Below are positions 24,120-33,500 of a stretch of DNA of 64,000 nt, one piece after another. The stretch is from the NCBI GenBank assembly GCA_964473485.1, contig CAYYPH010000003.1, positions 124,001 through 188,000 of the forward strand, read 5' to 3'. The notes beneath the pieces were generated by a model. The model did not search any database, was not told where the DNA came from, and was given only the letters and a program-made list of their open reading frames with translations. How positions within the stretch are numbered: position 1 is the stretch's first letter; each line of letters starts with the position of its first letter. The position numbers and the translations under genes were made by a program. The stretch is from CAIVAT01 sp964473485 (GTDB lineage: Bacteria > Bacteroidota > Bacteroidia > Bacteroidales > FEN-979).

Positions 24120-26624
24120 ATGATACATCGGATTACGAAGGCAGGATGGATAGCCGGATTGCTCTTTTTTGCATTCCTGGCACAGGGACAAACCGTTACT
24201 GAACTGGTTGTTCCGAAGTATTTCGGATCGAAAACAGCCTCCTCCTCGAATAACGCCCGAACTGCCTTTGCAGTGTGTCTCAAGATCGATGGGCTGCTAC
24301 CCAATACCTCCTACGATCTTCGCACCGGTATTGGCCTGGTTACCGATGCCTCCACCCTTTACGGCGCAGGAAATATCTGGTCGGGAACCACTTTTCAGTC
24401 CACCAATCTCCTGAACTATTTTACGACTGATGCAAGCGGAAGCAGCGGACCGTTCTGGATCTTTTACCAGCCGACCGGCAACGCCTCCAGGTTCGACGCA
24501 GGTCAGCAGCACAATGTCAGGCTGGGATGGGCGGTCAGCGGTCAAACCCCGCCGACTTCACCCATCTTTATCGGGACGAAGGTAATGACCGCACTGGATA
24601 TCGCGGCAACTCCCCGAACCCCCTCCACCACCGATGATGGATGTTTTGTAAAAGGCAGCGCCCTGGCGCCCTCGCACGGCAAGTTCATGCTGATGTTCGA
24701 CAATGTGGCAGGAACGGGTGATCCCTTGTTTTCGTATATGATCAGGCCGATGACACCGACCCAGGTTGCCAACAATGAGCTGCCGGTGCCAATCAACGAC
24801 ATTTACATGCAGGCCGGTACCAGCGCAGCAGGCGATTATCCCGCCTGCATTCCCACAGGCGCTAACAATCCCAACGGTGTCCGCAGGGTGGAATCAAGGA
24901 ATCCCGATAATACGGTATTTGCCTTTAACACCAGTGTAACAGGAGTCTGGCCCAGCGGTGCCAATACCACTACGCCCCTCCGCCGCGAAGTGGTTACCCT
25001 TACCAATACCGATACACCCCTGGTACCGGCAGGTCCTGCCATACCGACCGTGACCACCGACCCGCTGGTTACCAATATCACCTTTAACACTGCTACCGGA
25101 GGGGGAAATGTGACCAATTCAGGTGGGGCTGCCATTACCGCCCGCGGCTTATGCTGGGGAACCGTGGTCAATCCGTCCATTACCGGTTCACATAGCGTGG
25201 AACCCGGCACCACAGGTCCTTTTACCAGTAACATGACCGGTCTGCTGCCCAATACCACTTATCACGTGCGGGCCTATGCCACCAATTCGGCAGGAACCGC
25301 TTACGGGGCTGATATCACGTTCAGCACGCTGTGCGAAGTGATGGCGCCGGTTGCCAATTTTTACGCCAGCAATACCACGATCATGGTCGGGGAATCGGTG
25401 AATTTCTATGATTCTTCACTTTACTGTCCCGAAGGATGGAACTGGTCTTTCAACGGGGCAAACCCGCCCACCTCCACCCAAAGAAATCCAACCGGAATAA
25501 CCTACAGTTACCCGGGTGATTATACCGTGTGCCTGACGGCCATCAACCAATGGGGGCAACAGACAACCTGCAAGAATGCCTACATTCATGTGGTCGGACC
25601 GACCAATGCAAACCTCGTGATGACAGAGATCAACTACCGGTCACCACTTGGCGGTACCGATTCATTGGAATTCATTGAATTATACAACAATGACCAGGTC
25701 CCCTGGAACCTTCAGAATTTCAAATTCACACGGGGGGTTGAATATACCTTCCCCGGCATCACCCTCAATCCGGCTGAATATCTGCTGGTTGCAAAAAGTT
25801 CGGCCTGGATGCAGAGTACTTTCGGAGTCAGCTCCCTGCAATGGAATGCAGGAGGCGCGCTCTCGAACCAGGGAGAGGCCATCGTGATCAAAGATCCGAA
25901 CGGCTATGTAGTCGATTCGGTTTACTACCTGCCTACGCTGCCATGGGACACGCTTGCCAACGGGAAAGGACCTACACTTGAACTCTGCGATCCCGACCTT
26001 AATAATCTTGACCCTGCCAACTGGAGGCATGCCGTGGAATTCAGGGCACTGACCCCGGCGGGAGATTCGTTATGGGGTTCACCGCTCGAAGGATGTTCGT
26101 ACCTGCCGATCGCCGATTTTTCAGCGAGTGATTCAGTGATTATCATCGGCGAGACGGTGGTATTTACCGATGCAACCTCCGGCAACGCCGAAAGCTGGTT
26201 CTGGGAGTTCGAAAGGGGAGTCCCTGAAACCTATAACGGCAAAGTGCCGCCACCTGTTCAATACAATATTCTCGGAACCTACGATGTGACACTTACCGTT
26301 ACAAACAGCGCCGGGGCCAGTGTAAAATATAAACCTGGTTTTATTCAGGTTGGTACAACCGGTGTTGGACGATCACAACGGAATGGAATAGACCGGCTTT
26401 ACCCCAACCCGGCTTCGGGTGAACAGGTCCTGATCGGGTTCAGCGACCATGGCAGTTACCGGGTCGATCTGCTGTCGGTCACCGGCCTGACGGTGAAAAG
26501 CGTTGCATCAGAAGGAAAATCATTGAACCTTAGCATTGCCGGACTTCCGGGCGGAGTGTATTTTGTGAAAGCCACCGATCTGAAGTCCAATGAGATATTC
26601 ATCCGGAAATTAGTCATTCAATAA
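24120..26624 (+). CDS. T9SS type A cargo with lamin-tail and PKD-like domains
   Basis: An 834-residue secreted protein. Signal peptide at 1-23 (ending AQGQ). Residues 24-300 form an unrecognised beta-rich domain. An FN3-like segment (about 310-404) includes the Bacteroidota pattern GLCWGTVVNP and PNTTYHVRAYATNSAGTAYG. A PKD-like domain (410-490) has WNWSFNGANP. A lamin-tail domain (496-645) begins VMTEINYRSP and includes DSLEFIELYN. A second PKD-like domain is at 662-745, and a T9SS type A sorting domain from about 755 (LYPNPASG to the end). Cargo of this type is exported by the Por secretion system and held at the cell surface. Lamin-tail domains often accompany secreted nucleases, but no nuclease motif was seen. 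It is followed by a second cargo gene after 16 bases. Confidence 0.9.
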   Translation: MIHRITKAGWIAGLLFFAFLAQGQTVTELVVPKYFGSKTASSSNNARTAFAVCLKIDGLLPNTSYDLRTGIGLVTDASTLYGAGNIWSGTTFQSTNLLNYFTTDASGSSGPFWIFYQPTGNASRFDAGQQHNVRLGWAVSGQTPPTSPIFIGTKVMTALDIAATPRTPSTTDDGCFVKGSALAPSHGKFMLMFDNVAGTGDPLFSYMIRPMTPTQVANNELPVPINDIYMQAGTSAAGDYPACIPTGANNPNGVRRVESRNPDNTVFAFNTSVTGVWPSGANTTTPLRREVVTLTNTDTPLVPAGPAIPTVTTDPLVTNITFNTATGGGNVTNSGGAAITARGLCWGTVVNPSITGSHSVEPGTTGPFTSNMTGLLPNTTYHVRAYATNSAGTAYGADITFSTLCEVMAPVANFYASNTTIMVGESVNFYDSSLYCPEGWNWSFNGANPPTSTQRNPTGITYSYPGDYTVCLTAINQWGQQTTCKNAYIHVVGPTNANLVMTEINYRSPLGGTDSLEFIELYNNDQVPWNLQNFKFTRGVEYTFPGITLNPAEYLLVAKSSAWMQSTFGVSSLQWNAGGALSNQGEAIVIKDPNGYVVDSVYYLPTLPWDTLANGKGPTLELCDPDLNNLDPANWRHAVEFRALTPAGDSLWGSPLEGCSYLPIADFSASDSVIIIGETVVFTDATSGNAESWFWEFERGVPETYNGKVPPPVQYNILGTYDVTLTVTNSAGASVKYKPGFIQVGTTGVGRSQRNGIDRLYPNPASGEQVLIGFSDHGSYRVDLLSVTGLTVKSVASEGKSLNLSIAGLPGGVYFVKATDLKSNEIFIRKLVIQ

Positions 26625-26640
26625 TTCAAAAATCAACCTT

Positions 26641-28257
26641 ATGAAGCGAATCTTTACGTTATTAATCTTTGTTTTTTCATGGGCCTTGACCTTTGGTCAG
26701 GGACTGGAAAATTTCAACAATTATGTCGGTACCTCCGGAACCTATTCCAATGGCACCTTCATCGGACAGGACGGATCCGAGTGGAGTTATTCACAGTGCC
26801 GCAGCGACCGGGCCATCGTTGCCCCCTCCCCCTGCATGGGAAAGGGGCGGAACCCGACCGGAAAGGTGGTTTCAGGTACGCTGACCGGCGGATGCGGGAC
26901 CCTATCTTTCGATTATAAGCAAGGTTATTCCACCGCCGTCAATCTGAACGTGTATGTAAACGGACTGGTTGTGGGTAATGTAACCAGCCCCGGTGGAAAT
27001 GGCGACACTGCCAATGTTCATAATTCAGGACCGATGGTTGTCAATGCTTCCGGTGACTTTGTGCTGATGTTCAAACAGGCCGACAGCATCACTTCAGGCC
27101 AGGTGACGATCGACAATGTTACCTGGACACCTTACGGCGGCGGCCCCCTGCCTGAACCGACCAATTATCCGACGGCCTTCGGGGCGGTGGCTTCGCCATT
27201 CACCATTAACCTTTCATGGACCGATGCCACCGGCGGCCAGGCCCCCGGCGCTTACCTGATCCTTGCCAGCGATCAGAACAATATCCAGAATCCCGTAGAT
27301 GGAACACCGGTACCCAACGATCCGAATCTTGCCGATGGCCATGGTGCACTGAATGTTCTGCAGGGAGTACAGAACGCGATCTTCGGATCGTTACCGGCAA
27401 ATAAGACCTATTATTTCAAAATTTTCCCCTACACCAACTCAGGCAACCTTATCAATTATAAAACCGACGGTACAGCTCCATCCGCCACCGGCACCACGCC
27501 CAATACAGTGATCATCGACAGCATCCATTTCACCAATTACACCTTCGGAAACTGGATACTGAAGAACATAGCCGGCGACCAGGTGTGGGCCATCGATTCG
27601 ATTCATGGTGTGTCGGGAACCCCCTGTGCGAAAATGAGCGGATATGCAGGAGTTTCAAATGTAAACGAAGACTGGCTGATCTCTCCGGCGCTCAATTTCA
27701 ATGAATATACCAATGAAGTGCTTACGTTCCAGTCGGCCTACAAATACACCGGCCCGCCGCTCGAAGTCATGATCAGCAATGACTATGACGGGGTGACCAA
27801 CCCGAACGATTTCTCCTGGACCACGCTCACAGCAGCATGGTCGCCTGGCAACTGGGTGTGGACACCTTCGGGCAGCATCAATGTGAGTAACGTAACTGGC
27901 TCCGCCGTCTACATTGGCTTCAAATATACTTCCACTGCCATCGAATCATCCACCTGGGAACTCGATGATATCATCATCATGGGTGATCTCATCATCGGGA
28001 TGAATGATCAGAAAAAGGAATCGATTGAAATGTCGGTTTCGCCGAATCCCGCATCCGACAGGTGTGTTGTGCGTTTCGGGTCAGCATTTGAAAGGGAGAT
28101 CAGGGTGATCTCGGTGGTTGGCAAGATGATCCATCGGGAAATAACTGACCGGCAGTCGGTAACCCTCGACCTGACAGCCTTACCGAGGGGTGTCTATTTT
28201 ATCCAGGCAGTTGAAGCCGGTAACATAACCGCAGCCGCTAAACTCATCGTGCGTTAG
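26641..28257 (+). CDS. T9SS type A cargo with choice-of-anchor J-like domain
   Basis: A 538-residue secreted protein with an N-terminal signal (ending TFGQ). The first domain (20-165) is a beta-sandwich with SGTYSNGTFIGQDGSEW; this kind of segment often sits at the start of Bacteroidota extracellular proteins. A fibronectin-like domain follows (about 175-280, NLSWTDATGGQAPGAYL). Then a choice-of-anchor J-like jelly roll (295-450), with the diagnostic NEDWLISPALNF, and a T9SS type A sorting domain (464-538, VSPNPASDRC). Probably a surface or matrix protein binding polysaccharide; binding is inferred. It is in an operon with the preceding gene and ends at a clear terminator. Confidence 0.88.
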   Translation: MKRIFTLLIFVFSWALTFGQGLENFNNYVGTSGTYSNGTFIGQDGSEWSYSQCRSDRAIVAPSPCMGKGRNPTGKVVSGTLTGGCGTLSFDYKQGYSTAVNLNVYVNGLVVGNVTSPGGNGDTANVHNSGPMVVNASGDFVLMFKQADSITSGQVTIDNVTWTPYGGGPLPEPTNYPTAFGAVASPFTINLSWTDATGGQAPGAYLILASDQNNIQNPVDGTPVPNDPNLADGHGALNVLQGVQNAIFGSLPANKTYYFKIFPYTNSGNLINYKTDGTAPSATGTTPNTVIIDSIHFTNYTFGNWILKNIAGDQVWAIDSIHGVSGTPCAKMSGYAGVSNVNEDWLISPALNFNEYTNEVLTFQSAYKYTGPPLEVMISNDYDGVTNPNDFSWTTLTAAWSPGNWVWTPSGSINVSNVTGSAVYIGFKYTSTAIESSTWELDDIIIMGDLIIGMNDQKKESIEMSVSPNPASDRCVVRFGSAFEREIRVISVVGKMIHREITDRQSVTLDLTALPRGVYFIQAVEAGNITAAAKLIVR

Positions 28258-28277
28258 CATAAATTAAAATCCGATTG

Positions 28278-28309
28278 AAAGGTTGTCCTTACCGGGGCAA
28301 CCTTTTTTT
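28278..28309 (+). terminator. Rho-independent terminator of the T9SS cargo pair
   Basis: AAAGGTTG (28278-28285) pairs with CAACCTTT (28298-28305) around a 12-base loop, followed by a T run. The T run merges into the -7 box of the next gene, so terminator and promoter overlap. Confidence 0.82.
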
Positions 28310-28316
28310 ATCTTTG
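28283..28316 (+). promoter_or_regulatory. Promoter of the gene at 28334, embedded in the preceding terminator
   Basis: TATCTTTG at 28309-28316 matches TAnnTTTG; a TTG at 28283-28285 lies 23 bases upstream, inside the terminator stem. The ATG is at 28334, so the leader would be about 10 bases. Confidence 0.45.
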
Positions 28317-28333
28317 CACCAGTTGCAAAAACG

Positions 28334-29962
28334 ATGTTAAACAATTCAATCCATATATGGGTAATTTTCCGGGCAACCGGCCGGTACAGGCCGGCAGTCG
28401 TTCTTTTTATGGCATTGGTCCTGGGAATTACCCTCCAATGGAAGAGTGCGGCTGGTCAAACCTCCACTGCCGATCAGCCGCTCAGGATTGAGATTCCGGC
28501 ACGATCATCCAACGAAACCTACAGGATCATCCCAGCGGCAGATTCAGGTTTGGTTCTGTTTTACAAAAGCCTGGAGAATGCAGGCGATTCGGCCGTCAAA
28601 TGGTATTTTGTACTGTATGATACCATTCTGCAGCAACAATGGGTGAAAGCGGTTCCGTTGTTCAACCGGCTGGAGTACAGGTTTCACGCAAGCGACGGGG
28701 ATACCATTGTCATTCTCTTTACCGCCGTCGGAAAGAACAAGGGGATAGAAAATCAATATGCCATTCTCCGGTGTTTACCCGGGCAGGGATTATTTTTACT
28801 GAACGAAGGCGTGTTAACACCCAATGACGAGGTTACCGGATTCCGGGTAGCCAGGGGGCGTGCCTGGATAGCGATCGACGAGAAGGGAAGGGCCGGAAAG
28901 ATCAGGCAGGTCCATATGCAAACCGGACGCGAACGGACATTTGCGCTGGGGCAGGGAGGCGCCTTGCAGGTAAGGTTGATAAAGCCCGACACAACCTCCT
29001 TGTTTACAGAGGCAATCGTTAGCCGCCAGGTTTCGAAAAAAAGCACGGAATACTATTTCGTAAGGTACGATACTGCCGGGAGCATCAGTAACGAGGTGCT
29101 GATCGGGACCCACCAGGGCGAAAAACAGCTCAATCATTTTCAGATCGCTGCCACCAATGGAGGCAGAGACCGACTGCTGTTAGGAACCTATGGGCAGGGA
29201 ACCGGATCTAAAACAAGCAAAAGAAACATTCCGGATAATGAATCCACCGGTTTTTTTTCTGCCCAGATTGTAAACAATAAGATCAAAAACCTTCGCTTCA
29301 TTAATTTTCTGGAACTCAATAATGCCTCCTCCCTGGTTGGGGAGGCCGACTTTGCACAGATCAGGGAGAAAGCCGGCAAGAAAAACAAAACGGTGAGTGA
29401 TTTTTCCCTTGATTATTCGGTTTTGCTGCATGATATCATTGACAGGGAGGATGAGCGTCTGCTCATCGCAGAGGTGTATGCCCCCCAGTTCAGAACCGAG
29501 TCCTTCACCGATTTCGATTACTACGGCCGGCCCTACACCAATACCTACTCGGTTTTCGAAGGATATCGTTATTTCAATGCCATCGTTGCCGGTTTTGATT
29601 CCACCGGCACACTGAAATGGGATAACAACATCGAAATAAGAAACCTGCTCACGACTGAACTGAACACGAAAGTGAGCCTTGTTACCGGACAAGGGGATGA
29701 ACTGACGCTCTGCTATGGCACCGACGGCAAAGTTGGGACTAAAATTTTAAATAAAAATCAGGTTGTGGAAAACCTCGATTTCTCTCCCATTGATCTCCTT
29801 TATCCTTCCGACAAACTGATGTCGGAATCGAAGATCAGGTTGCATCCCTGGTACGACCAGTATTTTGTCATCTCAGGATACCAGGAGGTAAAGAACATAG
29901 CACTTGGCTCAAACAGCAAGCGTTTTGTCTTTTATTTCAGCAAAATAAGGTTTGAAAGATAG
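28334..29962 (+). CDS. Uncharacterised exported protein, 542 residues
   Basis: The frame extends back to a TTG at 28283 inside the terminator, but ATG 28334 is preferred; it lies just after a promoter box. A hydrophobic segment (about 22-36, VVLFMALVLGITL) followed by SAAGQ looks like a signal peptide with a long n-region. The mature part is rich in beta strands with regular motifs such as DTTSLFTEAIVSR, RLLLGTYGQG and FYFSKIRF at the very end, suggesting a beta-propeller-like or outer-membrane-associated fold. No known family or catalytic motif was recognised, and there is no T9SS sorting domain. It converges on a small lipoprotein gene five bases away. Confidence 0.72.
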   Translation: MLNNSIHIWVIFRATGRYRPAVVLFMALVLGITLQWKSAAGQTSTADQPLRIEIPARSSNETYRIIPAADSGLVLFYKSLENAGDSAVKWYFVLYDTILQQQWVKAVPLFNRLEYRFHASDGDTIVILFTAVGKNKGIENQYAILRCLPGQGLFLLNEGVLTPNDEVTGFRVARGRAWIAIDEKGRAGKIRQVHMQTGRERTFALGQGGALQVRLIKPDTTSLFTEAIVSRQVSKKSTEYYFVRYDTAGSISNEVLIGTHQGEKQLNHFQIAATNGGRDRLLLGTYGQGTGSKTSKRNIPDNESTGFFSAQIVNNKIKNLRFINFLELNNASSLVGEADFAQIREKAGKKNKTVSDFSLDYSVLLHDIIDREDERLLIAEVYAPQFRTESFTDFDYYGRPYTNTYSVFEGYRYFNAIVAGFDSTGTLKWDNNIEIRNLLTTELNTKVSLVTGQGDELTLCYGTDGKVGTKILNKNQVVENLDFSPIDLLYPSDKLMSESKIRLHPWYDQYFVISGYQEVKNIALGSNSKRFVFYFSKIRFER

Positions 29963-29967
29963 GGGAC

Positions 29968-30279
29968 CTATTTCTGGATAAGCAGTAATTTATTATCGCA
30001 CGGCAGGATCATCATGGTGCAATCCATATGGTAGTCGGGCCCGTCGATAGTGAATGTATAGGGCTGATTTCCCGTCAGGGTGAAAGGCCTGGTGTAGTCC
30101 CTTTCCAGACTTTCCGTCTTTTTCGTTTGCGCGATGGTTACCGTAATGGTTGAGTCGAGCTTGTTCTCGATATTCAGCGTGCCCTTCCCGTCGCAAGGTT
30201 CTTCAACGGTTTTCTTTTCGCAAGCGAAAAAGAACGAAGCGGCTAACAGGATGACCAGGGCTGATGAAAGTCTTTTCAT
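29968..30279 (-). CDS. Small uncharacterised lipoprotein, 103 residues
   Basis: The signal peptide MKRLSSALVILLAASFFFAC ends in a lipobox cysteine at residue 20. The mature 84 residues contain a beta-sandwich-like pattern (TLNIENKLDSTITVTI) and paired cysteines (C29, C86, C94). No family recognised. A very good promoter lies 20 bases upstream, so the gene is probably expressed alone. Confidence 0.75.
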   Translation of the reverse strand: MKRLSSALVILLAASFFFACEKKTVEEPCDGKGTLNIENKLDSTITVTIAQTKKTESLERDYTRPFTLTGNQPYTFTIDGPDYHMDCTMMILPCDNKLLLIQK

Positions 30280-30299
30280 GGTAATAAGATTGGCAGTTG

Positions 30300-30330
30300 C
30301 AAAAATAGAAGGTTTCCTTTTAAAATCAAA
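30300..30330 (-). promoter_or_regulatory. Promoter of the small lipoprotein gene
   Basis: On the minus strand TTTG (30330 to 30327), 19 bases, then TATTTTTG (30307 to 30300): one of the best matches to the Bacteroidota consensus in the window. The ATG is at 30279. Confidence 0.62.
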
Positions 30331-30388
30331 CTTTTACTTGATGATAAAATGAATGACAAAATTAATGGCTCCGGGGTTGCCTGTACTG

Positions 30389-30418
30389 TTGATAATTGCG
30401 ATTTTTTTGTTATTTTTG
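30389..30418 (+). promoter_or_regulatory. Possible promoter of the giant PKD gene
   Basis: TATTTTTG at 30411-30418 with TTG at 30389-30391, a 19-base gap. This would give an AT-rich leader of about 120 bases before the ATG at 30549. The surrounding T-rich sequence makes chance matches likely. Confidence 0.38.
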
Positions 30419-30548
30419 TTGTTTTTATGCGTTTGTGAAAAAATTCTCAGGATAAAATTCGCTGCAGGCAACCTTTTGGACGAAACTTTTGTCGTACAAA
30501 TTAAGTAAAAGAAATTACAGAGCAAAAACATCTACAAACCTCCATCTT

Positions 30549-33500
30549 ATGTTTCACCGTTTCATACGCTGCATTCTGCTGTCAACCATTGTCGTTGCGG
30601 CCTCGTCTCCGCTTTGGTCACAGAATTGCCCGGATACCCAACCTGCCATCACGGGTGCCGATATTGCCTGCGACCAGAATGCCTCGCTGACCTACACCTA
30701 CTCGACTCCGGCCACATTAGGTTCGCCGACACATTCCTATCAATGGGAAATCACCCCACCGGGCGGTTGGATGATTGTCGGTCCCACCAACCAAACGCAA
30801 CTACAGGTAAAATGGCAGACCGTTGGCACCTATACGGTCAAGGTTACGGAGTGGAACAACGATCCGGGTTTTCCGGGTTGTGTCGGTGTGGTTGCCACCA
30901 AAACCGTGAATGTTCAGCCGCTGCTGCATGCCTACTTTTATTATGAGTTCGATCCTGCCGGAGGCTGCTATTACAACATCGTTAATTTCACCGGGAATGT
31001 TTCTGTTCATGCCGACCCGAATATCACCTACACATGGGATTTCGGCGATGGAACGCCGCCGGTATCAGGAGCGGCCATGGGTGTTCTGACCCATACCTTC
31101 CCGACCACCTCCGGCGTTACCTATGCGGTGACGCTTACAGTGACCAACTCATCCGGTAGTACCGACCAGATCACCGATTACGTATACATCAACCCCGACC
31201 AATACAAACCGGTGGCTAATTTTACGAACTCCGCGGCACCTGTTCCCAATAACTGCCTGTATAACCCGATGTCGTTCGATGCATCCACCACCTTGCCGAA
31301 ACCGGTCACCAATCCTGAAAACATTACCATTCTTTATTACGAGTGGGATTTTGGCGATCCGGGATCCGGAGCTTCCAACCAGGTGAACTCAGGAACAAAC
31401 CCCCTGGTCACACACATTTTCAGCACCCCGGGACCACATACCATTACCCTTACAGTCACCAATTCGAAATATTGCACCAACACCTACACAAAGAATATCG
31501 TCATTGACAATACCATCCCCGCTGCCTCCTTTACCAATTCACTGGCCTGTATCGGCGAAGCCACAGAATTTACCAATACTTCCACAACGCCCATTGGAAA
31601 TATTACCCAGTCGGACTGGATCTTTGGTGACGGAACTTCGTATAGTAGCACCAATCCATCGGAACTTGTAACACACACTTACGGTGAACTTGGAACCTAT
31701 ACTGCCAAATTAAGGGTGACCAATTCCAATAATTGTATTTCTGAATATTTTCTCAAGTCAGTTTCGGTCAATCCTTCGCCGATGGCCAGCTTCCTCGTCG
31801 GGAATGCCTGTTTCGGCGAACAGGTGCAGTTTACCAATACCAGCACTCTGAATGGCGGCAGCCAGATTGCCAATTATCTTTGGGATTTCGGCGATCCCTC
31901 ATCAGGTTCAAACACTTCGACCGATCCAAATCCTACCCATCTTTTCAGCACCACAGGAACCTTCAGCGTGAGCCTTCATGTGACCAATGTTGACGGATGC
32001 GCCAACACCTATACTTTCCCGGTAATTGTGCACCCAATCCCGGCTGTCGATTTCACCTTCCAGAACGGCACACAGACCTACGAGATCGTTTTTCACAACA
32101 TAACGGGCACCACTGTGGGAAATAACCTGGTTTGGGATTACGGCGACGGTACCTTTGGCTATGGCCCTGATCCGTCGCACGTTTACCCCGGTCCCGGAAT
32201 CTTCAATGTGGTTCTGACTGCTACCGATGCCACCAATGGTTGCTCAAACACCATGCAGCAGCAGGTTGTGGTTGCCTCTACAGGATCGGCCTTCTTCACC
32301 TCAAACTCACCCAAATGTGTCAACGAGGTGATGGAATTCACCCCGCAGATCCCGGGTGGCGATATTGTGAAAGAGGTTTGGGATTTTGGTGACGGAGTCG
32401 TTCAGACCTATTCCACCGGACCATTCCCGATTTTTGCCACACACACTTACACCTCAGCAGGAACATTCGCGGTGACCCGTACTGTTACATACAGCACTAA
32501 CTATTACGAATCGTTCAGCATTCAGGTGGTCGTGTACCCGATCCCCACAGCCAACTTTACCTATTCCAACAATGCCTCGTTTCCCAATTCATGGGCCTGC
32601 TGCAGCCAGGCGGTCTATTTTACCGATCTCTCCTATGCCGGCAGCGGGAATATCATCCAATGGTTCTGGAATTTTGATGATCCGGGATCTGGGGTCAACA
32701 ACACCTCAACCTTACAGAACCCATCGCATGTCTTCAGCGGATGCAACACAACCTACCATGTTTCTCTCACGGTGGTCGACAATGTGAACAACTGTTCCCA
32801 TACACTGGTCAAGGATATCTTTATCAATCCGGCCGTACCCGTCAACTTCACGTTTACCGACAATACCTGCCTCAACCAGGTGGTTACATTCAATGCCGAC
32901 ATGACCATCATGGATCCCAACTCCATTGCCACCTGGGATTGGGATTTCGGCGACGGCACCGCTCATTCGTCAAACCCGCAGACTGCCTCACATCTTTACC
33001 AGCAGGCAGGTACGTACAATGCCATCCTGACGGTTACCGATGTGAATGGCTGTTCCAATTCTGTTGTAAAGACAGTGCATGTGATGCCTCAGCCGGTAGC
33101 CGGATTTATCTATGCATCGCAAACCTGCGACGGCCAGCCGGTGCAGTTCACCGACCAGTCATATGTTCCTGCCGGTTTCCCGGGGTTTATCAACAAGTGG
33201 GTTTGGACGTGGGGTGATGGAAACACCACCACCATCCTTTCACCTTCCAGCCCAAATGTGACCCACACATTCCCGACAGGCGTTTATACATTCAATGTTA
33301 CCCTGACAGTAACCTCCAGTTTTGGATGCGAAACCTCCATTACTAAACCCATTTATATTATTCCGTCACCTACTGCCTCGTTTGAAATTATTCCGGGAAC
33401 CCCTTCATGTACAAATCAGCCGGTTCAGTTCAGGGATATTTCTCAGACAAACGGTGGCGGCTCCCTGGTTTCATGGCTCTGGAATTTCGGTGATCCGGTT

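Noticed and set aside
30489..30548. Upstream TTG start for the giant PKD protein
   Set aside because: It adds 20 residues before a clean signal peptide; ATG 30549 gives the natural N-terminus.
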